Source: an uncultured Paracoccaceae bacterium
GTDB taxonomy: Bacteria; Pseudomonadota; Alphaproteobacteria; Rhodobacterales; Rhodobacteraceae
Direction of reading: 5' to 3'
DNA: 64,000 bases
Assembly (NCBI GenBank): GCA_947503965.1
Contig: CANNFU010000003.1
Span: forward strand, 248,001-312,000
Under the pieces are notes generated by a model, which ran no database searches, was not told where the DNA came from, and was given only the letters and a program-made list of their open reading frames with translations. Below, piece by piece: positions 27,827 through 36,542 of the stretch. A program made the position numbers and the translations under genes. The first letter of the stretch is position 1. The number at the start of each line of letters is the position of its first letter.

Positions 27827-28636
27827 ATGCCCCTAGATACCACGACGAAAGACGGCGATTTTCCCATTCCTGCCGGGGTTTTTGCGGAAACGGTGACATC
27901 AGTTGAGCGTTTCACGGACAGATTATTCAAGTTTCGGATCACGCGACCTGCATCGTTCCGTTTTCGGTCAGGTGAATTTGTGATGATCGGTCTGCCAAAT
28001 GCAGAAAAGCCGGTTTTTCGTGCCTATTCAATCGCCTCACCCAGTTGGGACGAAGAACTGGAATTCTATTCCATCAAGGTACCCAACGGGCCTTTGACCA
28101 AACATCTGCAAAGGATCAAGGTCGGTGACACTGTCCTGATGCGCAAAAAGCCGACAGGTACTTTGGTCAACGATGCGCTGTTGCCGGGCAAACGACTGTG
28201 GATGTTTTCAACCGGCACTGGCATCGCCCCTTTTGCGAGCCTGATCAGAGATCCTGAAACATACCAAAAATTCGACGAGGTCATACTGACCCATACATGC
28301 CGGGAAGTCGCGGAACTGCGCTATGGGCAGGAGCTGGTTGCGCACACCAAGAATGATCCGCTGGTGGGTGAATTTGCCCAAAGTCTGCGCCACTATTGCA
28401 CCGTGACCCGCGAAGACTATCCCTTACAAGGCAGGATCACTGATCTGATGGCGTCGGGTAAGGTGTTTGACGACCTTGGCCTGCCGCCCATCACCCCAGA
28501 AACAGATCGCGGCATGATTTGTGGTTCCATGGACATGCTTCGCGATACGAAGACAGCGCTGGAAGGGTTCGGCCTGGTGGAAGGCGCAAATAATCGCCCC
28601 GACACATTTGTGGTTGAACGTGCCTTTGTCGATTAG
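27827..28636 (+). CDS. fpr: Ferredoxin/flavodoxin-NADP reductase
   Basis: 269 residues from ATG 27827; AGGAG ends 6 bases before it, so the ATG at 27821 is less likely. The FAD-binding motif is FRAYSIASPSWDE, the NADP-binding motif is FSTGTGIAPFASLIRDPE, and the protein ends VVERAFVD, as bacterial plant-type FNRs do. It moves electrons between NADPH and ferredoxin or flavodoxin. Standing alone between enamidase and Liv genes and sharing the palindromic operator, it may supply reducing power to a ring-reducing enzyme encoded elsewhere, which is an inference. Confidence 0.94.
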   Translation: MPLDTTTKDGDFPIPAGVFAETVTSVERFTDRLFKFRITRPASFRFRSGEFVMIGLPNAEKPVFRAYSIASPSWDEELEFYSIKVPNGPLTKHLQRIKVGDTVLMRKKPTGTLVNDALLPGKRLWMFSTGTGIAPFASLIRDPETYQKFDEVILTHTCREVAELRYGQELVAHTKNDPLVGEFAQSLRHYCTVTREDYPLQGRITDLMASGKVFDDLGLPPITPETDRGMICGSMDMLRDTKTALEGFGLVEGANNRPDTFVVERAFVD

Positions 28637-28732
28637 AGCATCATTCGCTCTGCGACGCAGATCTCACTAGGTGTGCAAGGAATGTGCCATAGCGGACCCA
28701 AACCGAGCGTCAGACCCTTTTATGAAATCCGC

Positions 28733-29428
28733 TCAAACGCCAAGATAATGCGCGATGATTGATGGGTCCTGTTTCAGCGTGGCCGCATCCGTTGTTTTGA
28801 CGTCCCGCCCGTTTTCAATGAATGTCACGCGGTCGGCAATCGACAGGACGGCATCGACCCGTTGTTCGACCAGAATGATCGCAAACCCTTCGTCGCGCAT
28901 CTTTACGATCACCTGCCGGATCTGTTCGATCATGGACGGCTGCAGGCCTTCGGTCGGTTCGTCCAGCAGCAACACTTTCGGTCTGAGACATAGCGCACGC
29001 GCCGTGGCGAGCATCTGCTGCTCTCCACCCGATAGGGTGCCTGCCCGCTGATCAAGCCGCTCCCTTAGACGCGGAAACAAATCCAGCACCCAGTCGCGGG
29101 TATCCGCGCTTTGCTTGCGGGCCATCAGACCGATTTCAATATTCTCATCAACGGTCAGTTCCTTGAAAAGCCTGCGACCCTGCGGGATATACCCGATCCC
29201 TTGTCGCGGCACCTGATGGGCTGGAAGCCGGTGCAGTTCCTGCCCCTCAAGCGTGACGCTCCCCGACGTGATCGGCAGCAAGCCCATGATTGCTTTCATC
29301 ATGGTTGTTTTCCCGGCACCGTTGCGCCCCAGAAGGCACAGAATTTCCGAAGACTGCACCTTGAGCGATGCGCCATAAAGCACTTTGACGGGGCCGTAGC
29401 CGGTATGGATATCGTTAACTTCAAGCAT
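28733..29428 (-). CDS. livF: Branched-chain-type ABC transporter ATPase
   Basis: 231 residues from ATG 29428. Walker A is LLGRNGAGKTTMMKAIMG, the signature is GTLSGGEQQMLATARAL, Walker B is KVLLLDEPTEGLQP and the H-loop region is ILVEQRVD, all in LivF form. It overlaps livG by 8 bases and is last in the binding-protein-livHMGF operon. Confidence 0.95.
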   Translation of the reverse strand: MLEVNDIHTGYGPVKVLYGASLKVQSSEILCLLGRNGAGKTTMMKAIMGLLPITSGSVTLEGQELHRLPAHQVPRQGIGYIPQGRRLFKELTVDENIEIGLMARKQSADTRDWVLDLFPRLRERLDQRAGTLSGGEQQMLATARALCLRPKVLLLDEPTEGLQPSMIEQIRQVIVKMRDEGFAIILVEQRVDAVLSIADRVTFIENGRDVKTTDAATLKQDPSIIAHYLGV

Positions 29429-30152
29429 CGACCGTCTTTCCAAGATAGGCTGCCTGGACGGATGCATTCGCGCTGATTTGCGCGGGCGTGCCTTCGGCCA
29501 GCATCATGCCTTGGTCCAGCACCGCGATATGGTCCGCGGTCTCCATCACGACGCGCATGTTATGCTCGATCAGAAGGATTGTCGTATGCCCGGCAAGTGA
29601 TCGGATCAGCGCGATGAAGTCGTTGATTTCAGTTTCAGCCAGCCCTTGCGTTGGCTCATCCAGAATGAAGAGCTTCGGTTCCTGCGCCAGGCCCATCGCT
29701 ATTTCCAACAGGCGTTGGTGCCCATAGCTCAGATCACCGGCGATCTGATCGGCACGATCAGCGATGCCGACCTGATCGAGTGTCTGATGCACCTTTGCGT
29801 TCAGTGCATTGCCGTCCGCCGACATTGTACGCCCTGCGGCAAGGGCCACGTTTTCATGCACGCTTAGCCCCGTGAAGATCGACGTGATCTGAAACGTATA
29901 GGCCAGCCCAAGCTGTATCCTTTTGTGGGCAGGCAAGTGGCTGATATCGCGGTCCTCAAAAATAACGCGGCCCCGTGTGGCAGATGTGCGCCCGCTCAAC
30001 ATGCCGACAAATGTTGATTTGCCAGCGCCATTCGGCCCGATCAGCGCGGTCACCAGCCCTTTCTGCAAGGTAAAATCAATGTCGATATTGGCCTGCAACC
30101 CGCCATAGGTTTTCGTCAAACCCTTGGTTTCAAGAAGTGTTAAGGCAGCCAT
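29421..30152 (-). CDS. livG: Branched-chain-type ABC transporter ATPase
   Basis: 243 residues from ATG 30152. Walker A is LIGPNGAGKSTFVGMLSG, the signature appears as GDLSYGHQRLLEIAMGLA, where YGHQ replaces the usual GGQQ as is common in LivG, and Walker B is KLFILDEPTQGLAE. It is shorter than many LivG proteins. Overlaps livM by 13 bases. Confidence 0.95.
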   Translation of the reverse strand: MAALTLLETKGLTKTYGGLQANIDIDFTLQKGLVTALIGPNGAGKSTFVGMLSGRTSATRGRVIFEDRDISHLPAHKRIQLGLAYTFQITSIFTGLSVHENVALAAGRTMSADGNALNAKVHQTLDQVGIADRADQIAGDLSYGHQRLLEIAMGLAQEPKLFILDEPTQGLAETEINDFIALIRSLAGHTTILLIEHNMRVVMETADHIAVLDQGMMLAEGTPAQISANASVQAAYLGKTVDA

Positions 30153-31084
30153 GGCGACACCTTCGTGCGAAGAATACCGGCGATGCCGCGTGGTGCGAAC
30201 ATGGTCAGAATGACCAGCGCGAGACCCGCAATAAGCATGTAGGCACTTGTGTAAGCGCTGGATGCGTCGATCAGGTAGAACATGAATGCCACCCCGATCA
30301 GAGGCCCGATTGTCGTGCCTGCCCCGCCGAGCAGGACCCACAAAAGCGGCAGTATCGAATACTGCACCGAGGCAAAGGTTGCCCCGACATAGCCAAATAA
30401 CAGCGCGTAAAGTGCGCCAGCGACACCTGAGACAGTGCCCGAGACGATCACAGCCAGCAGCTTGTAGCGCCAGACGTCATAGCCCAGCATGCGGGCGCGT
30501 TCTTCATTCTCGCGGATGGCCACAAGGCGCTTTCCTAAAGACGACTGAACCAGTGCCGCGAAACCGATAAGGCAGATGGAAAAGGCAGCGAAGGCAACAA
30601 AGTAACGACCGGCCTCGGTTGTCACGTCAAAGCCGAGCAGCATCCGCTCGGCCTGTTGCAGCACGAAACCTTCGTCCCCGCGGGTGTATTCGCCAAAATA
30701 CAGAACAACCAGATAGATGGTTTGCGCGAACATGAGTGTCACGATCATGAAGGACACACCCACGGTGCGCAGCGCCAGCAGGCCAACCAAAAGGCTCAAC
30801 AGCGCGGCGCTAATTATTCCGATGCCAAATGCCGGGATGACCGAAACGCCCAGAAATTTGATCGACAGGCCAAGCCCATACATGCCCGCTGCGAAAAACA
30901 TCGCGTGCCCAAGGCTTAGCAGACCCGTGTAGCCGAACAAGATGTTCAGCCCGATGGCATAGATCGCCAGCACCATGATGCGCGACAGCGCGCCGACATG
31001 GTAGGCTGGCAGGATGAAAAAGCAGGCCAGCAGAAACAGCAGGATGCCAAAATGAAGCGCGTTGATCTTGCGTGCCACTGTCAT
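30140..31084 (-). CDS. livM: Branched-chain-type ABC transporter permease
   Basis: 314 residues from ATG 31084 (ATGA overlap with livH), about 8-10 membrane segments. The motif FGYTGLLSLGHAMFFAAGMY and the cytoplasmic loop RLVAIRENEERARMLGYDVW are diagnostic for LivM. The frame stays open upstream to 31552, but that part lies inside livH and looks non-coding. Confidence 0.94.
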   Translation of the reverse strand: MTVARKINALHFGILLFLLACFFILPAYHVGALSRIMVLAIYAIGLNILFGYTGLLSLGHAMFFAAGMYGLGLSIKFLGVSVIPAFGIGIISAALLSLLVGLLALRTVGVSFMIVTLMFAQTIYLVVLYFGEYTRGDEGFVLQQAERMLLGFDVTTEAGRYFVAFAAFSICLIGFAALVQSSLGKRLVAIRENEERARMLGYDVWRYKLLAVIVSGTVSGVAGALYALLFGYVGATFASVQYSILPLLWVLLGGAGTTIGPLIGVAFMFYLIDASSAYTSAYMLIAGLALVILTMFAPRGIAGILRTKVSPWLP

Positions 31085-32007
31085 GTTTCGGCCTTTCCCA
31101 TCAACCCCTGCGGTCTGAACACCAGGATCATCGCGACAAGGAAGGTGGCGATGATCTGCGCCAGCGTGGGTGAGAAAAAGACAGAAATGATCCCATCGCT
31201 CATCCCGATTAGGAATGCGGCAATGACGGTGCCCGGCAGGCTTCCCAATCCGCCGATGATCACCACGGTGAATGCCATCAGCAACGGGTCTGCACCCATC
31301 AGATAATGGGCTTGCTGGATCGGAACGACCAGCACCGCGCCCAACGCGGCCAGTGCAGCACCCAGACCAAAGACACAGGAATAGACGGTGCCGACCGGTA
31401 CGCCAAAGGCCTTGGCCATTTCGCTGTCCTGCTGGGTGGCCCGCATGATCAGGCCGATCTTCGTCCGCGTCAGGAAAAGCCAGAGTGCGACAAGAACCGC
31501 CAGTGCCGCAAAGATCACAAACAGTTTGTAGCTGGTAATGCTGAGGCCCCATGGCCAGATCATTTGAAGCCCACCTTCGCCGAACTCAAACCAAGGCAGC
31601 GCCAAACGCTGATTAAAGGGGGCCTCAACCGGTCGTGCTTCGGGGCCAAACGTCATCAATGTCGTTTGCTGAATGATGAAAAGCATCCCGATGGTACCGA
31701 CGATCGTGCGATCCGGGTCATAGTTGATCCGCTTCAGGATCAGCTGATCCGACACCGCGGCGATCAGTCCCACGACCAAAGGTGCAATGACAAGTGCGGC
31801 CGCGAACCCAACTGCCGGATGCCCGCCCAGCATCGTGCTGACATACCATGCCAGCACGGCGCCAAGCATAAAGAACTCTCCATGCGCCACGTTCACGACG
31901 CGCATGACGCCGAAAACGATGCTTAACCCCATTGCTGTCAGCACAAGGATAGAAGCGATTACCGCACCCTCCAGGGCGGCGAGCATCAGATGCGGTCCGA
32001 ACTCCAT
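31081..32007 (-). CDS. livH: Branched-chain-type ABC transporter permease
   Basis: 308 residues with about 8 membrane segments. GVMRVVNVAHGEFFMLGA near the N-terminus and the loop TKIGLIMRATQQDSEMAKAF identify LivH. It forms the channel with LivM. In this family the substrates include amides, urea and aromatic acids as well as amino acids. Confidence 0.94.
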   Translation of the reverse strand: MEFGPHLMLAALEGAVIASILVLTAMGLSIVFGVMRVVNVAHGEFFMLGAVLAWYVSTMLGGHPAVGFAAALVIAPLVVGLIAAVSDQLILKRINYDPDRTIVGTIGMLFIIQQTTLMTFGPEARPVEAPFNQRLALPWFEFGEGGLQMIWPWGLSITSYKLFVIFAALAVLVALWLFLTRTKIGLIMRATQQDSEMAKAFGVPVGTVYSCVFGLGAALAALGAVLVVPIQQAHYLMGADPLLMAFTVVIIGGLGSLPGTVIAAFLIGMSDGIISVFFSPTLAQIIATFLVAMILVFRPQGLMGKAET

Positions 32008-32048
32008 CGAAACAACTCTTTTTTTACTTTGCAGCGGGTCTGGGATGA

Positions 32049-33350
32049 TCAGAAGGACTGCGTTGTGTAATCAACCTCGTCTTCGTACAGACCGTCTTCG
32101 ATCGTGGCGACATGTTCGACCACCAGTTTGCCTTCGGTGACCTTCGAGATGAACTGCTGACCAAACACCTGATGGGTCTTGCCATTGAACCGTTTGGCAC
32201 CTTGCGGGTGATCCAGCGATTCCGGCATGTCAGACATCGCCTCGACCGCCTCGATCAATTTGGTCCGGTCTTGCGGACCCTGATAATCGGCTGCCTCCAT
32301 ACCCGCCTTGATCACATTCAGCGTTTCCCAGCATCCGAACATATGCGCATAGGTCGACACGTCAGCCGGATCATCGAGCGAAGCGCCGCGATCATCGCAG
32401 CCCACTGCGGCACGGTAGGTCTTTTCAAACGCGCTCTGCCCATCCTGAACGTGACGCGGCATGCCCTCCCAGAAATAGCTGCCTTCCAGGAATTCCAGCC
32501 CAGGGCTGTCAATGCCAACAGCCTCAAGGCTGTCGATGAACCCGAAGAGTTCTGGCCGGCTCGGCCCGAAGAACTCGCCCATTTCTTTCACGAAAGTCAG
32601 AACAGCAGGGCCGACCATGACGTGATAGATCACTTCCGTCTCACGCGGAATGCTGGGGAAATAGCGGGTAAACGATGTCTCCGTCGGCGGGATCGCGATT
32701 TTTGCGACAACCTCACCGCCCTGCGCCTCGATCGCTTGCGTAAAGAAATCGCGGTGGTCATGCCCGAACGCAAAGTCAGGAAAGATCATCGTGACCTTCT
32801 TGCCAAGGTTGTCGGCGATGAACGGTGCCATTGAAACCACCTGACTTTTCACATCAGTGATCCCCGGTTGCAGCGTATAGCGATTGAGCATGCCACTTGC
32901 CACATGATGCCCTTCGGAAACAACGAAATAGGGCAATTTCAGCTCTGCCGCGCGCGGCGCGGAGCCAATCACGACATGACTGAACAACGTGCCAAAAGCG
33001 ATGTCGCACCCGTGCAATTTTTCGAACTTTTCCAATGCTTCGGCACCGCGGCTTGGGTCAGTGCCGTCATCTTCGGTCACAATCTCAACCGGGCGTCCAT
33101 TGATGCCGCCGCCGTCGTTGATCCGCTGGACAGCGGCGGTTGTGGTCGCGTCATACCAGCGGCCGTAGGCGGCGCCGATCCCTGTCGCGTGTTTCTGAAA
33201 TCCAATCTTGATGGGTGCCGAACTTTGCGCTTGGGCAAATCCCATCGCGCCCGGCATCAGACCGGTTGTCGCCAAAGCGCCCGCACCAGCGCCCAAGCCC
33301 AGCAGGGCTTTACGACGTGATACGGCGTTGTTTGTCGTTTTGGTCGTCAT
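32049..33350 (-). CDS. Periplasmic substrate-binding protein of the Liv-type transporter (Tat signal)
   Basis: 433 residues from ATG 33350, after AAGGGGG. The N-terminus has a twin-arginine motif (SRRKALLGLGAGAGALATTG). The mature protein is a type I periplasmic binding fold (IKIGFQKHATGIGAAYGRWY, GPAVLTFVKEMGEFFG). Tat export suggests that it folds before export. It is first in the liv operon and 93 bases after the polytopic membrane gene. The ligand is unknown; with the enamidase nearby, a nitrogen heterocycle or amide is plausible. Confidence 0.9.
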   Translation of the reverse strand: MTTKTTNNAVSRRKALLGLGAGAGALATTGLMPGAMGFAQAQSSAPIKIGFQKHATGIGAAYGRWYDATTTAAVQRINDGGGINGRPVEIVTEDDGTDPSRGAEALEKFEKLHGCDIAFGTLFSHVVIGSAPRAAELKLPYFVVSEGHHVASGMLNRYTLQPGITDVKSQVVSMAPFIADNLGKKVTMIFPDFAFGHDHRDFFTQAIEAQGGEVVAKIAIPPTETSFTRYFPSIPRETEVIYHVMVGPAVLTFVKEMGEFFGPSRPELFGFIDSLEAVGIDSPGLEFLEGSYFWEGMPRHVQDGQSAFEKTYRAAVGCDDRGASLDDPADVSTYAHMFGCWETLNVIKAGMEAADYQGPQDRTKLIEAVEAMSDMPESLDHPQGAKRFNGKTHQVFGQQFISKVTEGKLVVEHVATIEDGLYEDEVDYTTQSF

Positions 33351-33407
33351 CTTTATCCCCCTTGTCGTCAACGCGATCTTACGCCGCATAATTCAGTCCA
33401 GTATTGT

Positions 33408-33419
33408 GTGTGTACTAAC
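33408..33419. promoter_or_regulatory. GTGTAC-centred operator candidate before the binding-protein gene
   Basis: The core GTGTAC is at 33410-33415. On the minus strand the site reads GTTAGTACACACA, matching GTTAGTATACACA at 34857-34869 except at one base. It lies 58 bases before the binding-protein ATG. Confidence 0.45.
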
Positions 33420-33443
33420 GACTTGTCTACATCTTTTTGTGAA

Positions 33444-34853
33444 CTAGCCGCCCTTTGGACTGGCAAGCAGCCACAATCCGAAAATTGTATAAAAGATCAT
33501 CAGAATTGAAACGCCCAGCTGCAGCATGATCACTTCTTTAGGTGTGGTACAATTCTTTTCGGCAATCCGATGCCCCAGCAAGACGGCCCAAACATGTGAC
33601 AACACGACAGCACCGGCCTGTGTCAGCCAGATTATTTTCACCGTATCAGCTTGCGCCAGAAACCCCGTTGTCACTTTGACGGCATTCAACCCGAACAGAT
33701 TCCATCCCAGCGCAAAGGGGTCTGCCAAGGTCGCCAAGGTGACCCGGATCTGGACCAGAAAAGTGACATAGTAATGCGCGAAATGATAACCCAACCCGAT
33801 CGGTAGCAAGGTGATCGCAAAGCTCCGGAACATGTCAGATAGGCGCAACCGGTGTTGCGGGTGAACAAACCGCACGGCTGCAATCCCCACCCAGATCGCA
33901 ATGGTGTAGATGATCACCAGAATAAGCAGGACCAAATACAGGCCGATCAGATTTGGCCAGTAGACTGCTGACCGTCCCGGAAATTCCAAAGGGTTGATCC
34001 CAAGCTGATCCAACCACCAGAACGTTTCATTCAGGCCGTCAAAGCTGCCTGCGGCAAGCAGCAAAAGACAAAAAACTGCCCGACTTGTATCAAGCGGTGC
34101 CTCTGTCACAGCCTGCCATCCCGGCATGCCGATACGCCCAGATGTGATTGGCCGCAAGCGCGACAACAGGTTGAACATGACCGTGATGCATTCGACCTGA
34201 TTGAGCCATGGCTTCGCGCCGAAAACAATCACGCCGGCAAAGTTAATCGCCCAGTACCACGAGATAACATAAGCCAATCTTGGCGGATCGTTAGGCGCGA
34301 CATCTGCCAACATAAAGTTTTGAAAGAGTGCGAACAAAATGACCGCCGGCCAAGCCGCGCACCATTTTGGCAGACGGGCCAGACCGTCGCTGTCACCAAA
34401 AAGATAATATGCCAGCCCGCGCCACGGATTGATCCATCGCCAGATGTCGAAAAGCGTTCCCTGAATGACGAACACGGCGATCCAGAAGACTGTCCAGAAC
34501 ACCAATGGCATCAGGTTACTTTGCGGATCAGTCGGTCCAGCAAATCCGATCGAAATCAGGCCAAACAAGACGACTGTTGCAAAGAGAGATGACAGATGCG
34601 CCAAGTCCATCTTCACTAATGGTGCGCCGGTCCTGAATGGCCTGCTTGAGAAAAACCGCGCAAGCGCCCCGTGTCGCAACATCAGCATCAATAGCATGGA
34701 TGCAAACACACTCAGCGTGCCTGCGATCGTATACGCGGTTGTCGGCAGCAAAAGCACAAAGCCCTGCTCAGCCGGATGCGCAGTGGCGGGGCCCGGCCGC
34801 GCCATCAAAGCCGCAGCAATGGCGACAAATAACAAGTTGCTGCGCCGCATCAT
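33444..34853 (-). CDS. Polytopic membrane protein of unknown function
   Basis: About 469 residues with a signal-like N-terminus and 10-12 hydrophobic segments. The motif ATAHPAEQGFVLLLPTTAY directly after the signal, and Trp-rich segments such as LFDIWRWINPWRGLAYYLFG, recur in a family of bacterial membrane proteins that I recall as sometimes annotated fenitrothion hydrolase-like; I would not rely on that name. Conserved His (HFAHYYVTFL, LSHVWAVLLGHR) could bind metal. A GTATAC palindrome overlaps its start region. It precedes the binding-protein gene on the same strand and may be part of that unit. ATG 34853 and 34850 are both possible. Confidence 0.7.
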   Translation of the reverse strand: MMRRSNLLFVAIAAALMARPGPATAHPAEQGFVLLLPTTAYTIAGTLSVFASMLLMLMLRHGALARFFSSRPFRTGAPLVKMDLAHLSSLFATVVLFGLISIGFAGPTDPQSNLMPLVFWTVFWIAVFVIQGTLFDIWRWINPWRGLAYYLFGDSDGLARLPKWCAAWPAVILFALFQNFMLADVAPNDPPRLAYVISWYWAINFAGVIVFGAKPWLNQVECITVMFNLLSRLRPITSGRIGMPGWQAVTEAPLDTSRAVFCLLLLAAGSFDGLNETFWWLDQLGINPLEFPGRSAVYWPNLIGLYLVLLILVIIYTIAIWVGIAAVRFVHPQHRLRLSDMFRSFAITLLPIGLGYHFAHYYVTFLVQIRVTLATLADPFALGWNLFGLNAVKVTTGFLAQADTVKIIWLTQAGAVVLSHVWAVLLGHRIAEKNCTTPKEVIMLQLGVSILMIFYTIFGLWLLASPKGG

Positions 34854-34856
34854 ATT

Positions 34857-34869
34857 GTTAGTATACACA
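34857..34869. promoter_or_regulatory. GTATAC-centred operator candidate between divergent membrane and copper-protein genes
   Basis: GTTAGTATACACA has its core at 34861-34866, beginning 8 bases from the start codon of the minus-strand membrane gene and ending 29 bases before the plus-strand ATG 34898. It could control both. Confidence 0.5.
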
Positions 34870-34897
34870 TGACGTCCAAACCCGGGGCAAGAGATTT

Positions 34898-35665
34898 ATG
34901 AAACGCATCATTGCAGTTGCTTTAATGATCGGCGTGGGTCTTGCGGCATTGTATATGACAGGATTGCCGAAATCTGACATCGTTCTGACCAATGCGCGGG
35001 CGGTTCAGGTCGACGGACGCCCTAACATGTTCATGGTGACTATGACGATACAGAATGATGGCGGGCCTGTCGTACTGTCATCGGTCAGTTCGCCACAGGC
35101 AATGTCGGTTTCGGTCATGAACCCCTTTGGCGGCGATGGGCCAATCATCATTCCAGGCGGTACCACCAGCGAGATCGCGATGGACGGGGCCCATATTATG
35201 CTGATGACTGACGGCCAGTCGTTTTCGGAAGGATCGCTTTTGCCGATGACCGTGACATTTGCAGATTACGGCGATGTTTCGACCAGGGTTTTGAATGCCA
35301 GCGCCGATGCCATGGCGATGGATCACAGCGCGGGCAATGGCGTTCAGGTTGCCAATACCCCGACGATTGCGATTTCTGCACCTGAAGGCATGACAGCAGA
35401 TGGTGGCGAGCTTCTCGTTGAAACAGGCAATTTCGTCTTCCGTCAAGCCGCCGAAATGGTGCCGCATGTCGATAACGAGGGCCACGCGCATGTCTATCTA
35501 AACGGGCTGAAGCTGGGGCGCCTTTACGGGTCTACCACCCGGATCGGGTCGTTGCTGCCCGGGCAGTATACCCTCGACATCTCGTTGAACACGAATGACC
35601 ACAGGCCATACTTGGATGATGGCGATACGGTATCTGACACGATGACCTTCACGGTGCCGGAATAG
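34898..35665 (+). CDS. Periplasmic PCu(A)C-like copper-binding protein with extra His-rich domain
   Basis: 255 residues. A signal/anchor is followed by a PCu(A)C-like domain at about 25-135 containing the family signature AHIMLM within AMDGAHIMLMTDGQSF and the strand LPMTVTFADYG. PCu(A)C proteins carry copper to cytochrome oxidase. A second domain at about 160-255 has closely spaced His (VPHVDNEGHAHVYLNGLK and NDHRPYLDDGD) that could bind a second metal. It is divergent from the polytopic membrane gene and convergent with a response regulator, so a metal-linked role is plausible. Confidence 0.7.
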   Translation: MKRIIAVALMIGVGLAALYMTGLPKSDIVLTNARAVQVDGRPNMFMVTMTIQNDGGPVVLSSVSSPQAMSVSVMNPFGGDGPIIIPGGTTSEIAMDGAHIMLMTDGQSFSEGSLLPMTVTFADYGDVSTRVLNASADAMAMDHSAGNGVQVANTPTIAISAPEGMTADGGELLVETGNFVFRQAAEMVPHVDNEGHAHVYLNGLKLGRLYGSTTRIGSLLPGQYTLDISLNTNDHRPYLDDGDTVSDTMTFTVPE

Positions 35666-35746
35666 GCGCAAGAGCCTTTTTCATCTCGCGCAGATCGCCC
35701 TTCGGTGTGCATGCGCAGGATTTTGGCTACAACCAAGACGCGAAAA

Positions 35747-36418
35747 CTAGGTCATGCGGTAGCCGACATTGCGCAGCGTAACAATCCGTTCGCCTTCACA
35801 GCCGATCTTGCGCCGCAATCGACCAACATAGACATCGACAACATTTGTCAAAGGGTCTTCGTTCATGCTCCATACCGCGTTGAGAATACGTTCGCGTGAC
35901 AGCACACGCCCCTGATTAGTCAGAAACAAGAGCAACAGATCACGTTCCTTCTTGGATAGATCGACTGTCTGGCCAGCGACGGCGATCTGCAAAGAGGATT
36001 TATCGAACGTCAGTGTACCACTGGTGATCACGGTGTCATCGGCTTCCTTGGCATAGCAATTGGCACGGCGATGCAGGGCTTCGACACGGGCAATCAATTC
36101 GTCGAATTCAAAAGGCTTCGGCAGATAATCATCGGCGCCGGTCTTCAACCCCTTGACCTTTTCTTCCGGGCTATCAAGTGCCGTCAGCATCAGTATCGGC
36201 GTCTTGGACTTGCGCGCGCGCAGCTTTCGGCACACATCCAACCCCTGAATACCGGGCAACATGAGATCGAGCAGGATCACGTCATACACATTTGCCTTGG
36301 CCTGCTCGAGCGCTTCTTCCCCGCCTGCAACATGATCCACTGACCAGCCTTCGGCGCCCAGACCGCGCCGGATAAAATCCGCAACCCGCACCTCATCCTC
36401 AACCAGCAGAATGTTCAT
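35747..36418 (-). CDS. OmpR-family response regulator of the second two-component system
   Basis: 223 residues from ATG 36418. The receiver has phosphoacceptor D51 in YDVILLDLMLPGIQGLD and LPKPFEFDEL; the DNA-binding domain includes RILNAVWSMNEDPLTNVVDV and ends GERIVTLRNVGYRMT. It resembles metal-responsive CusR/CopR-type regulators but the signal cannot be read. It lies 124 bases downstream of its kinase on the same strand. Candidate target boxes are at 38209-38224 and 38292-38307. Confidence 0.95.
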   Translation of the reverse strand: MNILLVEDEVRVADFIRRGLGAEGWSVDHVAGGEEALEQAKANVYDVILLDLMLPGIQGLDVCRKLRARKSKTPILMLTALDSPEEKVKGLKTGADDYLPKPFEFDELIARVEALHRRANCYAKEADDTVITSGTLTFDKSSLQIAVAGQTVDLSKKERDLLLLFLTNQGRVLSRERILNAVWSMNEDPLTNVVDVYVGRLRRKIGCEGERIVTLRNVGYRMT

Positions 36419-36542
36419 TTCCGTCTCCGTCGTTGTTGCATGATCAGTATTGGCGTAATGCCAACCTGCACGACCCGACGCTATCAATCTGGGGTTTAGT
36501 TGCCGGATTTTTGCCGAGAGTTTAGACGGATTGATCAAAAGT

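Noticed and set aside
31085..31552. Upstream extension of livM to give a 470-residue protein
   Set aside because: The extension lies entirely inside livH and has no membrane-protein character; ATG 31084 gives a normal LivM.
34729..34734. Another GTATAC within the polytopic membrane gene
   Set aside because: It is inside coding sequence with only short flanking symmetry (CGTATACG), so it is probably chance.
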